DNA of 24,949 nt from Promethearchaeota archaeon (lineage in GTDB: Archaea; Asgardarchaeota; Lokiarchaeia; Sigynarchaeales; SOKP01), in contig JAUWBH010000080.1 of NCBI GenBank assembly GCA_030605085.1, positions 1 to 24,949 of the forward strand, given 5' to 3'. Both the position numbers and the translations under genes were made by a program. The notes beneath the pieces were generated by a model. It saw only the letters and a program-made list of their open reading frames with translations. It did not search any database and had not been told where the DNA came from. This document shows positions 8,252 through 16,317 of the stretch, piece by piece; the stretch's first letter is position 1; every line of letters begins with the position of its first letter.

Positions 8252-8674
8252 CAAGAACTTTTTCTCAATTTAATAAAAAAAATTGAAAAAGTTAAAGATC
8301 CATTAAAAAAAGCAATAATATTAAATCCTTTTTCTCAAGAAGTAATATCAGTGAATGATAGAATGAAGATATTAAAATATGGACTTATAGTAATTGACTG
8401 CTCTTGGAAAAACCTTCTAAACTTTAATAGTTATAATTTAGAAAGGGGGCGTAAATTACCCCCTCTAATTGCTACAAACCCTATTAATTATGGAAAATGG
8501 GAAAAGTTAAGTTCTGCCAAAGCTATAGCAGCCGCTCTTTATATAACGAAATTTGTTGAATACGCTAAACTAATTCTTTCAAAATTTTCATGGGGAAATG
8601 AATTTTTAAAGAGAAATAATTTAATAATAGAAAAAAGAAAAAAAAATAAAAATTTTAATCCATACCACCCTTAG
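8252..8674 (+). pseudogene. 5'-truncated second tsr3 copy
   Basis: The frame from 8252 aligns with the intact tsr3 at 7076-7549 from LNLIKKIEKV onward: KKAIILNPFSQEVISVNDRM, YGLIVIDCSWKNLLNF, RKLPPLIATNPINYGKWEKL, SSAKAIAAALYITKFVEYAK and LILSKFSWGNEF. The N-terminal segment with the D-x-G-x-NPxxCTALKL block is missing and no ATG restores it. The first usable starts are a GTG at 8351 and an ATG at 8363, inside the domain. A product of about 107 residues could be made and still holds the SAM-site blocks, so residual function cannot be excluded. Protein identity to the intact copy is moderate, so the duplication or transfer is not recent. Its last 20 bases overlap the 3' end of the thermosome gene on the other strand. 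Confidence 0.65.
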
Positions 8675-10259
8675 AGAGACCAGAAGCTGCAATAACGTCA
8701 TCGATCTTTATAATCATAGATGCAACTTCTGTTGCTGATTGGATGGCCTGAGTTAATACCAATAAAGGTTCAATTACACCTAATTGTATCATATTATCAG
8801 GTTTTCCCGTGTCAACATTTATTCCGAAAGCGGAACCATCTTGAGTTTCGTGTTTTGATCTTAATTCAACAATTAAATCCACGGGATTATAACCAGCATT
8901 CTCTACTAATGTTTTAGGGATAATTTCTAAAGCGTTAGCATAAATTTCGATCGCCAATTGCTGTCTACCGCCTATAGATCTAGCATACGATCTTAATCGT
9001 TTTGCTAATTCTATTTCAGGAGCTCCACCCCCAGGTAAAATATGAGGGATGTCTATAGCAGCCTTTACGACAGATAAAGCATCATGTATCATTCTTTCTG
9101 CTTCATCAACTACATGTTCAATTCCTGCCCTTATGATGATACTTACTGCTTTAGGATCGGCACACTCCGAAACGAAAATCATTTTATCGTCTCCAATTTT
9201 CTTTTCTTCAACTTTTCCTGCGTTTCCCAGGTCGTTAGGAGTGATGTCAAAGAGATTATTTACGATTTTTGCATTAGTGGCTCTTGCCATCTTTTCCATA
9301 TCAGAACGTTTAACTCTTCGGATTGTCATAATATCATCTTTAGCGAGAAAATTTTGTGCCTTATCGTCAACTCCTTTTTGACAAAAAACAATGTTAGTGC
9401 CGATTTCTTTTAATTTTATAACGCGTTTTTTTAACATATTAGATTCTTCTTCTAAAAACTTATTAATTTGATCAGGAGTTTGAATTCGTATTTCCGCGTC
9501 AAATTCGGTTTTTTCTACTTCGAGTGAAGAACTAATCAATGCTATTTTTGCATTTTTAATTAATTTTGGCATCATTGGATGAACTACTTCCTTGTCAACG
9601 ATAATTCCATCAATAATACTTGTATCTAAAAGGCTTTTCCCCTCCTTTTTGATAATCTGAATTTGATCTAAGTCAATTACCTCATGATCACCACGAACTT
9701 CTTTAATTTGAGATACAGCTTTAACCGCAATATCAGCAAAATGAGTTTTTGCTCCAGCAATTAATTTGCTATTCATTGAGGTTTCTGCGACTTTAATTAA
9801 AGTGTCTCTATCATTACTCTCTATTTTTGTTGACAGGTCTTGTAATATTTCCTTACTCTTTAAAAGTGCTTTTCGATATCCTTTAAAAATTATTGTGGGG
9901 TGCACTGATTGTTCCATTAATTCTTCTGCAAGATTTAACAATTCACCTGCAATTATAACACTCGTCGTAGTTCCATCTCCAACTTTATCGTCTTGAGTTT
10001 TGGCAACTTCAATAATCATTTTAGCTGCGGGATGTTCAATATCAATTGTATCTAGAATTGTGGCTCCATCATTTGTAATTGTGACATCTCCTAGGGAATC
10101 AACAAGCATCTTATCCATTCCTTTAGGTCCTAAAGTAGTTCTAACAGCTTCGGTTACTGCTTTAGCTGCGGCTATATTGTTTTTTTGGGCGTCTTTTCCT
10201 CGTTTTCTTTCAGTCCCTTCTTTTAAAATGATAATAGGGACACCCGATAATTGTGCCAT
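8655..10259 (-). CDS. thsA: Thermosome subunit (group II chaperonin)
   Basis: A 534-residue subunit of the archaeal ATP-driven folding chaperonin, a double-ring complex with built-in lid, related to eukaryotic CCT/TRiC. Seen in order: the equatorial ATP-binding motifs [13 protein letters not shown] (42-54), NDGATIL (63-69) and VGDGTTTSV (93-101); the apical domain in the middle; and [14 protein letters not shown] near residue 408 with the distal ATP-site segment GINVDTG close to the C-terminus. It ends SGLSKGGMD, a shortened form of the Gly/Met-rich tail that projects into the cavity. The start [18 protein letters not shown] is typical of thermosomes. It is transcribed alone from its own promoter, with argH 136 bases upstream on the same strand. 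The gene letter is nominal, as other subunits may exist elsewhere. Confidence 0.96.
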   Translation of the reverse strand: MAQLSGVPIIILKEGTERKRGKDAQKNNIAAAKAVTEAVRTTLGPKGMDKMLVDSLGDVTITNDGATILDTIDIEHPAAKMIIEVAKTQDDKVGDGTTTSVIIAGELLNLAEELMEQSVHPTIIFKGYRKALLKSKEILQDLSTKIESNDRDTLIKVAETSMNSKLIAGAKTHFADIAVKAVSQIKEVRGDHEVIDLDQIQIIKKEGKSLLDTSIIDGIIVDKEVVHPMMPKLIKNAKIALISSSLEVEKTEFDAEIRIQTPDQINKFLEEESNMLKKRVIKLKEIGTNIVFCQKGVDDKAQNFLAKDDIMTIRRVKRSDMEKMARATNAKIVNNLFDITPNDLGNAGKVEEKKIGDDKMIFVSECADPKAVSIIIRAGIEHVVDEAERMIHDALSVVKAAIDIPHILPGGGAPEIELAKRLRSYARSIGGRQQLAIEIYANALEIIPKTLVENAGYNPVDLIVELRSKHETQDGSAFGINVDTGKPDNMIQLGVIEPLLVLTQAIQSATEVASMIIKIDDVIAASGLSKGGMD

Positions 10260-10293
10260 TTTATATTCACTTTTTTATTATTTTTTAAAGTAT

Positions 10294-10306
10294 GTTATTT
10301 ATATAG
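10294..10306 (-). promoter_or_regulatory. TATA box of the thermosome gene
   Basis: On the minus strand the sequence CTATATAAATAAC lies 35-47 bases before the thermosome ATG, the expected place for a TATA box plus a short leader. Called from position and match only. Confidence 0.5.
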
Positions 10307-10395
10307 ATCTCTAAGTCATAAAATTAAAAAAGTTTACGAAAAATTGTATTGACTAAATATCTTTGAAAATAAAGGTTTTTAATTGAGTTGATTAA

Positions 10396-11880
10396 TTATG
10401 AGACCAGTTTTTTAATATATTTTTCTCTAAGACCTTGAGCTTTTTCAACCTTTTCTATTCTTTTTAAATAACTTTCAAATAATTGGTCTTTCTTCTCATT
10501 TAAGGAGCGGATTACACTTTCAACTTCTATTTTTGACGGAGATCCTTGACTCACCCGTTTATTTAGACACAATTTCAAATTTTTTAAGGATTCTAAAAAG
10601 TTTTCCGGTAAAATTTTTTTCTTATTTATTGTTTCGAAAATTGATTTTTCAATGTTTTCTTTATTTAGAAAGTCTTGAGAACTTTCAGAATCCTTTACTA
10701 ATCTTGCCACGATTTTATGAGATTGCCGAAACGGAATTTTATAATCTTGAACTAAAAATTCAGCTAGATCTAACGCTAATAAGAAGCTTTCGTTAATTGC
10801 TTTTAGAATTTTATCGCTATTAATTTTAAGAGTATCAAATATTCCTATAAACATTTCTATAATTGAATACAAAAGTTCGAAAGAATCTTTTAATAACATT
10901 TTTAAATCTTGAAAATCTTTAAAATATCCTGAAGGTATCGCTTTTATTATCATAGAAGCCGTAAAAAGATTCGATGTTATCTTCGATGTCTTACTTCTTA
11001 TTAATTCAAGAGTATCGGGATTCTTCTTTTGTGGCATTACGCTCGACACTGAACAAAATTGAGCATCTATATCCACAAAATCAAACTCTTTAGAAGACCA
11101 AAGTATTAAATCTTCAGAAATCCTTGAAAATTGTATAGAAATTAACGACAAACACATTAATGTTTCAAAAATATAATCCTTGGAACTTATAGCATCAATA
11201 GAATTTTCAATTACACCGTCAAAACCTAGTAATTCAGCAGTTCTTTGCCTGTTTATATTGATACTTGTTCCACCAATTGCACACGCACCAAGAGGATTTA
11301 AATTAATCCTATCGTAAATTTCATCTAATCTTTTTAAAGATCTCAACATTTGAGCAATATAATTATTTAAATAGTGAGCAAATACACCTAACTGACCCCT
11401 TTGAAGATGTGTGTATAGTGGCATAAAGATTTCTATAGTTCTTTTAGAGAACTTAAGCAAAACATCAAATAAATTGAATAACATTTTAGATAAAAGATTT
11501 AATTCGCTTCTAATTTTTAATCTAATATCAACAGATACTTGATCGTTCCTGGATCGCCCAGTATGGATTTTACCTCCGATATCAATCCCTATATCATCAA
11601 TAACATGTTTTTCAATGAACGGATGAATATCCTCGTAAGTTTCGTCAAACTCCAACTGATTATTTACCAATTTATCTTTAATATTTTCGAGAGAGGTTAA
11701 TATCGTTTTAATTTCGTTTTTGCTTAGGATCCCTTGTTCAAATAACATAATATTGTGAACTTCTGTCCCTATAATATCTTCTTCTGCAATCCATATGTCT
11801 TCTTTTAGTGAACTTATAAATTTTAAGACCTTTTGATTAAGAGGCTCGTCCAATCTGGTTCGATATAGATCTTTTTTCAT
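10396..11880 (-). CDS. argH: Argininosuccinate lyase
   Basis: A 494-residue enzyme of the fumarase/aspartase superfamily that splits argininosuccinate into arginine and fumarate, the last step of arginine synthesis. Seen: HTGRSRNDQVSVDIR (106-120), the substrate-binding block; YTHLQRGQLGVFAHY (about 156-170), where the usual TH-x-Q-x-AQP is altered to RGQL; and the signature loop SSVMPQKKNPDTLE (279-292), whose second serine is the expected catalytic residue (the more usual GSS is SSS-like here, VSSV). Length is at the upper end for the family. The substitutions are mild, so function is probably kept. No other arginine gene is nearby, so it is a stand-alone locus, divergent from the small ORF at 11936. 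Confidence 0.9.
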   Translation of the reverse strand: MKKDLYRTRLDEPLNQKVLKFISSLKEDIWIAEEDIIGTEVHNIMLFEQGILSKNEIKTILTSLENIKDKLVNNQLEFDETYEDIHPFIEKHVIDDIGIDIGGKIHTGRSRNDQVSVDIRLKIRSELNLLSKMLFNLFDVLLKFSKRTIEIFMPLYTHLQRGQLGVFAHYLNNYIAQMLRSLKRLDEIYDRINLNPLGACAIGGTSININRQRTAELLGFDGVIENSIDAISSKDYIFETLMCLSLISIQFSRISEDLILWSSKEFDFVDIDAQFCSVSSVMPQKKNPDTLELIRSKTSKITSNLFTASMIIKAIPSGYFKDFQDLKMLLKDSFELLYSIIEMFIGIFDTLKINSDKILKAINESFLLALDLAEFLVQDYKIPFRQSHKIVARLVKDSESSQDFLNKENIEKSIFETINKKKILPENFLESLKNLKLCLNKRVSQGSPSKIEVESVIRSLNEKKDQLFESYLKRIEKVEKAQGLREKYIKKLVS

Positions 11881-11935
11881 TATAAATCCTTAAAATTTAG
11901 TTTAGTTTTTAAAATATTAATATAATATGAATTAA

Positions 11936-12157
11936 ATGTATAATAATAGTTATAATTACAATTTCTCATTCTTTTTAATTTTTAGTATAATTTTGCTAAT
12001 AATTAACTTTATTTTTTATTTTTATAAGAAAAAGGATTATTCTTTGCGCAAAATAAAAGTTTTAATATTTATTATCTTTATAATTACGGTAATATTTCTC
12101 ATTATGGGATTACCCTTCTTTGTTTCAAGCGAGTCAAAAATTATTGAATTTTTATAG
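11936..12157 (+). CDS. Possible small two-span membrane protein
   Basis: An open frame of 73 codons from an ATG, encoding two hydrophobic stretches at about residues 11-30 and 43-64 separated by a lysine-rich loop, with a polar tail. I recognise no family. The region is very AT-rich, which makes Phe/Ile/Leu-rich frames appear by chance, and its second half lies opposite the zinc-ribbon gene on the minus strand. A TATA-like stretch (ttaatataatat) lies just upstream. Real or shadow cannot be decided here. Confidence 0.3.
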   Translation: MYNNSYNYNFSFFLIFSIILLIINFIFYFYKKKDYSLRKIKVLIFIIFIITVIFLIMGLPFFVSSESKIIEFL

Positions 12158-12252
12158 AATTCTAATCGACATTTAAGACATTCAATCGTATCTTTGAAAT
12201 TTATAACATATTTACTATTACATCGTGGACAGTTCTGGACTTTAGTTGACAT
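12037..12252 (-). CDS. Small zinc-ribbon protein
   Basis: A 71-residue protein starting MSTKVQNCPRCNSKYVINFK and continuing DTIECLKCRLEF: two Cys-x2-Cys knuckles 17 residues apart, with the spacing of a rubredoxin-like zinc ribbon. Such small ribbons in archaea are often transcription- or RNA-associated, but no specific partner is visible. The tail after the ribbon is Ile/Lys-rich and unremarkable. The call is supported by both metal-binding pairs being intact and by a clear TATA box upstream. Its 3' half overlaps an opposing membrane-type ORF. Confidence 0.65.
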   Translation of the reverse strand: MSTKVQNCPRCNSKYVINFKDTIECLKCRLEFYKNSIIFDSLETKKGNPIMRNITVIIKIINIKTFILRKE

Positions 12253-12281
12253 TTTTATTTGACACCTACTACGATTTTTTC

Positions 12282-12294
12282 TTATATTTAAAAA
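12282..12294 (-). promoter_or_regulatory. TATA box of the zinc-ribbon gene
   Basis: The minus-strand sequence TTTTTAAATATAAG, preceded by AAAC as a possible BRE, lies about 30-42 bases before the ATG at 12252. It also supports the zinc-ribbon gene over the opposing ORF. Confidence 0.45.
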
Positions 12295-12321
12295 AAGTTT
12301 GAGCTATTGAAGGGATATTAA

Positions 12322-12948
12322 TTAAGAGGGTCTTGGATGATTACGCGTAGAAAAGAATTCTCTAATTCTTTCGTTTTCTATGATTTTATTATAATAATTA
12401 AAATTTGGCATAGGATCACTTAATTCTGGATGATTAATGGGTATTATCCAAAATGCGTTATCACACAAATGTTCTCTTATTCTTATTAGTAATAATTTTA
12501 GTCTAGTTTTTTCTTGGTCTGATAATTTAGCATATTCTTCTTTCTTTCGTTTTTTTAATTGAGTTTTTGACATTGGAAATCCTTCGTTAACTAAGCAATG
12601 ACAATCATAACCTTTTTGATCGCTTACTACTCTCAAAACTTGATTGGGTACATTTTTGATATCAAAAACACTTAAAACAGCCACTCCATAATTAGTATGA
12701 TTCTTTTCTATTTTTCCTCTTGTTTGCGTGGTTTTTGGATCATTACATATTCTTTCCCAGTCAACGGACATACCATTTCCTTTCTCATTTCTAAAAAAAT
12801 TAGGAAACATCTCTAATTTATGCTTTGGATTACATTCCAGAAATTTTGAGATTTCAATCCTTCGAAAAACATAATCATCATTTGGAATGTCTCTATTTAA
12901 GTATTTAGCTAATATTTTTAAATTTGCTTGAGCCAAAAAAACACCCAA
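12322..12948 (-). CDS. Unknown protein, third gene of a three-gene operon
   Basis: A 208-residue soluble protein I do not recognise. Visible features are an N-terminal helical part (ANLKILAKYLNRDIPND), a central region with GVAVLSVFDIKNVPNQVLRV and the compact block GYDCHCLVNEGFP with Cys/His residues, a very basic stretch KKRKKEEYAKLSDQEKTRLK, and HLCDNAFWIIPINHPELSD. The clustered His, Cys and Asp residues could form a metal or catalytic site, but no known motif is complete. The start is a TTG at 12948 inside the end of the preceding gene, overlapping it by 31 bases in another frame; a second TTG lies at 12936. This overlap means translational coupling. The basic stretch hints at nucleic acid contact. 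Function is open. Confidence 0.7.
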   Translation of the reverse strand: MGVFLAQANLKILAKYLNRDIPNDDYVFRRIEISKFLECNPKHKLEMFPNFFRNEKGNGMSVDWERICNDPKTTQTRGKIEKNHTNYGVAVLSVFDIKNVPNQVLRVVSDQKGYDCHCLVNEGFPMSKTQLKKRKKEEYAKLSDQEKTRLKLLLIRIREHLCDNAFWIIPINHPELSDPMPNFNYYNKIIENERIREFFSTRNHPRPS

Positions 12949-13490
12949 TCAACTATTTTTTCTTTCTGAATAGTACCGTCAAGATATTGACCTGTGGAAG
13001 TTTTTACGTATACAATAATATCATCAATATCATCCGTTAAATTTAGTATGAATTTAAGTTTATCCGACTCCCATCTAATTTGAACAATATCATCCATGAA
13101 ATTAAATCTCATTTCAGGTATTTTTTCTCTAAAATTAACCATGTATTGAAAAGAGATGTTTCTAAGAAGCTTTTGTGAATAATTCCAAAGTTTTTTAGAA
13201 ATATCTATATCTTTACTCTTCTTTCTAATTTTTTCCAAATGTAAAGAAGCTTCCTTAATTTTAGACTCGATTTCAAAAGTGGATTCAGAGAATTCTATAA
13301 ATGCTTTAATTAATTTTTTTTCTATTTGTAAAGTAATGGTTTCTTGAGGTAAAAAATCATCTGAAGGTATTGTGTGTTTCTGATAAGAATCCACTTTTGA
13401 TTCTTCTTTTTTAACATATGTGTCCCTAATCTCTTCAATATCAATTAAATTTTTTTGAATATAATAATTTTTTGGACTTTCAGTAGTCAT
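12918..13490 (-). CDS. Unknown protein, second gene of a three-gene operon
   Basis: A 190-residue acidic-to-neutral soluble protein. Residues 1-45 are polar and probably flexible. Residues about 50-125 are helical, with TLQIEKKLIKAFIEFSESTF and a likely coiled coil IKEASLHLEKIRKKSKD. Residues about 130-190 form a beta-rich domain: MRFNFMDDIVQIRWESDKLK, FILNLTDDIDDIIVYVKTST, then GTIQKEKIVDWVFFWL. The alternation of a tryptophan-bearing strand (IRWES), two further strands and a final W-x2-FWL helix resembles a small domain I have an impression of seeing in bacterial hypothetical proteins, but I cannot name a family. It starts with an ATG six bases after the stop of the upstream gene. Confidence 0.7.
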   Translation of the reverse strand: MTTESPKNYYIQKNLIDIEEIRDTYVKKEESKVDSYQKHTIPSDDFLPQETITLQIEKKLIKAFIEFSESTFEIESKIKEASLHLEKIRKKSKDIDISKKLWNYSQKLLRNISFQYMVNFREKIPEMRFNFMDDIVQIRWESDKLKFILNLTDDIDDIIVYVKTSTGQYLDGTIQKEKIVDWVFFWLKQI

Positions 13491-13496
13491 CTTTCT

Positions 13497-14186
13497 TCAC
13501 TCCATTAATATATCTAATCCTGCATTTTTACATAATTTATGCATTTCAGCTTCCTTTTTTAATGCTCTTTCAATTTGTTTTTGTAATTGTACTAAATCTT
13601 GATGATCTAATGCATAAAATGTTTTTTTTAGATTTTTTCTACCCTTAGAATAATCTATTTTAAGATTATGTGTAATTAAACAATAATTGGGATAATCTAT
13701 TTTTTCTTCTTTGAATACTGGACGAATATCTGTAATAATACGGGTAGAAAGTATTAATTTTGATCGCTCTATTAATAAATTATGTGCCTTATGAAAATAA
13801 AATAAGAATGTTTCTGTTCCTAGTAAGCTTTTAAGAAATTGTTTCATGGATTTAATCTTGTCATCAAAATCCTCATCAAATTGATAATTTTTTGATTTCA
13901 ATTGTTTAATAAAAGAATTAATTAATTGAGAAATAAAATCATCTATATCTTTTACTCTTTTATCTTCTAGTAAATTTTGAGATAGTCTATATAATGTAAT
14001 TAATAGCTTAAAAATTGTAGGAAACTCTTCAAAACCTTCAATTGATTGAATTCCTTCGCCATAATATTTTAATGGTCTATAAGCTTTAAATTGGATCGTG
14101 ATTACTTTTTTTTGATCCTTGTCTAAATTTAAAATTGTTCTTAATATGGGCAAGTCATCGAGGGGAATTATTAATTCGAATGCCAT
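13497..14186 (-). CDS. Unknown protein, first gene of a three-gene operon
   Basis: A 229-residue protein without a recognised family. It begins with a beta segment (AFELIIPLDDLPILRTILNL), then a long helical domain (FKLLITLYRLSQNLLEDKRV, DDFISQLINSFIKQLKS, KSLLGTETFLFYFHKAHNLL). It ends with paired strands and a helix: CLITHNLKIDYSKGRKNLKK, TFYALDHQDLVQLQKQIERA. A helical N-terminal part followed by strands and an amphipathic C-terminal helix is reminiscent of COMM-domain architecture, but this is a shape comparison only. The ATG at 14186 follows more than 500 bases of non-coding DNA that should contain the operon promoter. All three genes share strand and have 6-base or overlapping junctions, so their products probably act together. 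Confidence 0.7.
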   Translation of the reverse strand: MAFELIIPLDDLPILRTILNLDKDQKKVITIQFKAYRPLKYYGEGIQSIEGFEEFPTIFKLLITLYRLSQNLLEDKRVKDIDDFISQLINSFIKQLKSKNYQFDEDFDDKIKSMKQFLKSLLGTETFLFYFHKAHNLLIERSKLILSTRIITDIRPVFKEEKIDYPNYCLITHNLKIDYSKGRKNLKKTFYALDHQDLVQLQKQIERALKKEAEMHKLCKNAGLDILME

Positions 14187-14756
14187 ACTAATCTTAATCT
14201 CTTAAATTTGATTATTTATGATTGATCTTAATTAATTATGAAATTATTTTAATAACAATTATATTTTTAATTTTTTAATTTCCGAATTTTTTTTTATTGC
14301 ATAATAAAAATATATATTAATTTAATTCTTTATTTGTAATAAATAATTATCCTTTCCCACAGATTTCCCAAATGACATAGTTGTGAATATAGTGTTATAT
14401 GTGCAATTTTGTCGGCTCTTAGTAATATTACAATTCTAAACCACAGTTTTCAGATACAGCTTCAATAACACATAAGTATTATCTATGATCATTATGTCTT
14501 TATTACCTATATAAACTTTCCTCTAAAGACGTTAATAATATGTAGGTGATATCCTTGAAATTAATGTGATTTCTTATGCCTATAGGGTAAAAATATTTTT
14601 CTAGATAGCCAGAACAATTAAATGATAGTTCTATTATTGTATCCTATATAGGCACAAAGAACACGAATTTTTGTCGGTTTCCTAAAGCTAAATAATGTTC
14701 AATACGAAAGTTGGAAAGTAATTGAGCTTCAACCAATGCGTTTTTTTAATTGTCTA
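14187..14756 (-). other. Non-coding stretch between the rep gene and the three-gene operon
   Basis: 570 bases without a credible ORF on either strand. It lies downstream of the HUH initiator gene, so it may be the element's end or hold the nick site of a rolling-circle origin, but I see no convincing conserved nick sequence. Small recurring motifs are visible: ttttgtcgg twice (near 14408 and 14670), and cctatagg/cctatatagg palindromes near 14580 and 14643. The part nearest 14186 should hold the promoter of the unknown operon. Confidence 0.3.
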
Positions 14757-15875
14757 TTATCCGTAACCGTTTCCTGCTTTTTCGGTGTCTTTCGCTTTTT
14801 TCCTTCTGTAATTTCGGTATCTCAATATGTTCTCCGTAGTTAGGTTTCTTAAAGTTTCTACGTTTTTAATACTGTACTTTATTAAAATTCGCTTATATAA
14901 TACTTCTTTGCCTAACATTAAGTCTTTTTCTGAAATTGCGATTAAAAAATTTCCCTTCCTGAGCGGATCAAATAATTTCTTTGCTTTTTTATTAGCAATT
15001 TTATGAATTCCTCTAACGATTTCTTTTCTCGGTTTCCGGCAAATAGGACATTTGTCTCTCTGATACACCACTCGCTGTGTTATCGGTACGAGTTTGTTTG
15101 ACTTTAGCCACCCAAACGATTGATACGCGGGATTTAAATTCCCGTCTTCCTTTCTCCAGATTGCTACTTGCGTTAATATGTAAAAGATGGTGTGGTACGC
15201 GTCTTCTCTCCGTCCTAAATTTAGGTACATCCATCCTTCGTATTTTTCCCTAAATTCTTCGCTACTCGTTAAATATCCGTATCCTAACGCGTGAAAGTGA
15301 GGGTTTAAGCTCTTATTTAACTTTTTCTCCCCGCAAGTACAATCTTCCGCTCGCTCTCCGCAATTTTCGCACTTTAAAGAATGTAATTGAGTAAACAATA
15401 CTCCCGCAAACATGCCTGAGTCTTTAAGCATTCGAAATATTTTCCTTCTAAGCCTTTTTACGCTTTTGTAATCCTTTAAATACGAACGAACGAACTCTGG
15501 CTTAGGACTTAAAACGAGGTGAATAATGTTTCCCGTCTTAATCCCGTTTTCTTTCGCTTCTCTTTTAAGTTCAAGAAGTTTGTTGTTGATCTTTCTCGCT
15601 CTTGCCGAAGAAGCGTGAATAAAGCAATTTTCGCAATCTAATTTGTTGCAGTGATAAAATCTTACTTTTATCCCTTTTACCTTGTGGTCTTCGCACGTAA
15701 TAGTATCCTTGTACGTGTTGCAATTTGTTCTATATCTTCCGTCGTTTTGAGTTTTCTCGTAATTCCCGCTCCCCGCTACGATCCAATTTCCTAACTTCTC
15801 AAAATGAATCTTTTGGTGTTCTTTAATTTTTTGAATCGTGTCGTTCGTAATTAAATTAGTTTGTACGGTTATCAT
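14757..15875 (-). CDS. rep: HUH-family rolling-circle replication initiator
   Basis: A 372-residue Rep protein of the HUH endonuclease superfamily, which nicks one strand at a rolling-circle origin and stays bound through a tyrosine. Seen: the strand NIIHLVLSPKPE (motif 1 region, about 116-127); the metal-binding motif NPHFHALGYGYL with His193 and His195; and the tyrosine helix AYHTIFYILTQVAIW, where Tyr227 and Tyr232 are candidates for the attacking residue. Cys pairs occur at CNKLDCENC (76-84), CENCGERAEDCTC (169-181) and CPICRK (276-279), probably structural zinc sites as in other archaeal plasmid and virus Reps. The C-terminal tail is very basic. G+C content looks clearly higher than in flanking chromosomal genes, a sign of separate origin. 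An array of short repeats lies 90-200 bases upstream of its start. Confidence 0.82.
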   Translation of the reverse strand: MITVQTNLITNDTIQKIKEHQKIHFEKLGNWIVAGSGNYEKTQNDGRYRTNCNTYKDTITCEDHKVKGIKVRFYHCNKLDCENCFIHASSARARKINNKLLELKREAKENGIKTGNIIHLVLSPKPEFVRSYLKDYKSVKRLRRKIFRMLKDSGMFAGVLFTQLHSLKCENCGERAEDCTCGEKKLNKSLNPHFHALGYGYLTSSEEFREKYEGWMYLNLGRREDAYHTIFYILTQVAIWRKEDGNLNPAYQSFGWLKSNKLVPITQRVVYQRDKCPICRKPRKEIVRGIHKIANKKAKKLFDPLRKGNFLIAISEKDLMLGKEVLYKRILIKYSIKNVETLRNLTTENILRYRNYRRKKAKDTEKAGNGYG

Positions 15876-15965
15876 TTTCTTTTTTTTATTTTATTTTTTT
15901 GATTTTACTTTATTCTAATTTTTCAGAATTAGCTTTATAAAGATCTACAACGCTTATAAAGGAAT

Positions 15966-16070
15966 ATTGTCTTACAATATAACCTAATATTGTCTTACAA
16001 TTTGGATTTTCCGTCTTACGATACTTTTCTGCTAAAACTTTCGTATGACAAAACAAGATTTCGTATTACA
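15966..16070. repeat. Iteron-like array upstream of rep
   Basis: Five copies of a short motif at roughly two-helical-turn spacing. Copies in the plus orientation are attgtcttacaat at 15966-15978 and 15989-16001, and gtcttacgat at 16013-16022 (starts of gtcttac 23 and 21 bases apart). Two inverted copies follow: tcgtatgac at 16041-16049 and tcgtattac at 16061-16069 (20 apart). The first two copies are themselves palindromic (attgt/acaat). The position just upstream of rep suggests Rep or repressor binding, as in plasmid iterons or operators. Confidence 0.55.
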
Positions 16071-16103
16071 AAAAAATCTTGAAATAAAGACAAAAAATCA
16101 ATA

Positions 16104-16205
16104 ATGGAAATTATTAATGAAAAAATTGAATCTTTAACGAAAGAATTTGAAGATAATTTCGGAGAAAAAATTGATGCGGAAGCTATTCTTGAAGATTTCA
16201 TCTAA
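16104..16205 (+). CDS. Possible 33-residue acidic peptide
   Basis: A short ORF encoding MEIINEKIESLTKEFEDNFG then EKIDAEAILEDFI, amphipathic and helix-prone. Its ATG overlaps the stop (taatg) of an even shorter ORF, 16045-16104, so the two may be coupled or may be pieces of one broken gene. The position next to the iteron-like array suits a small copy-control or regulatory protein. Short length makes this weak. Confidence 0.25.
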   Translation: MEIINEKIESLTKEFEDNFGEKIDAEAILEDFI

Positions 16206-16317
16206 TTAGATAATGAGTCCAAGTATAATACGAATGATAAAAAAAGATAATCAAAAATGAAGAATAATTTCAGCAATACACTTATTTTCTTCTTCCATAT
16301 TGATATTTTCATAAAAG

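Noticed and set aside
8720..10314. Several plus-strand ORFs opposite the thermosome gene
   Set aside because: The thermosome frame is fully conserved and intact; the opposing frames are serine- and phenylalanine-rich shadows.
14570..14660. cctatagg-type palindromes as a rolling-circle nick site
   Set aside because: Only two imperfect copies with no conserved nick motif and no strong hairpin that I could establish.
16016..16201. Minus-strand ORF of 61 codons between rep and the ATPase gene
   Set aside because: It overlaps the iteron-like repeats and a better plus-strand small ORF, and its Ser/Phe/Ile-rich composition is that of an antisense shadow.
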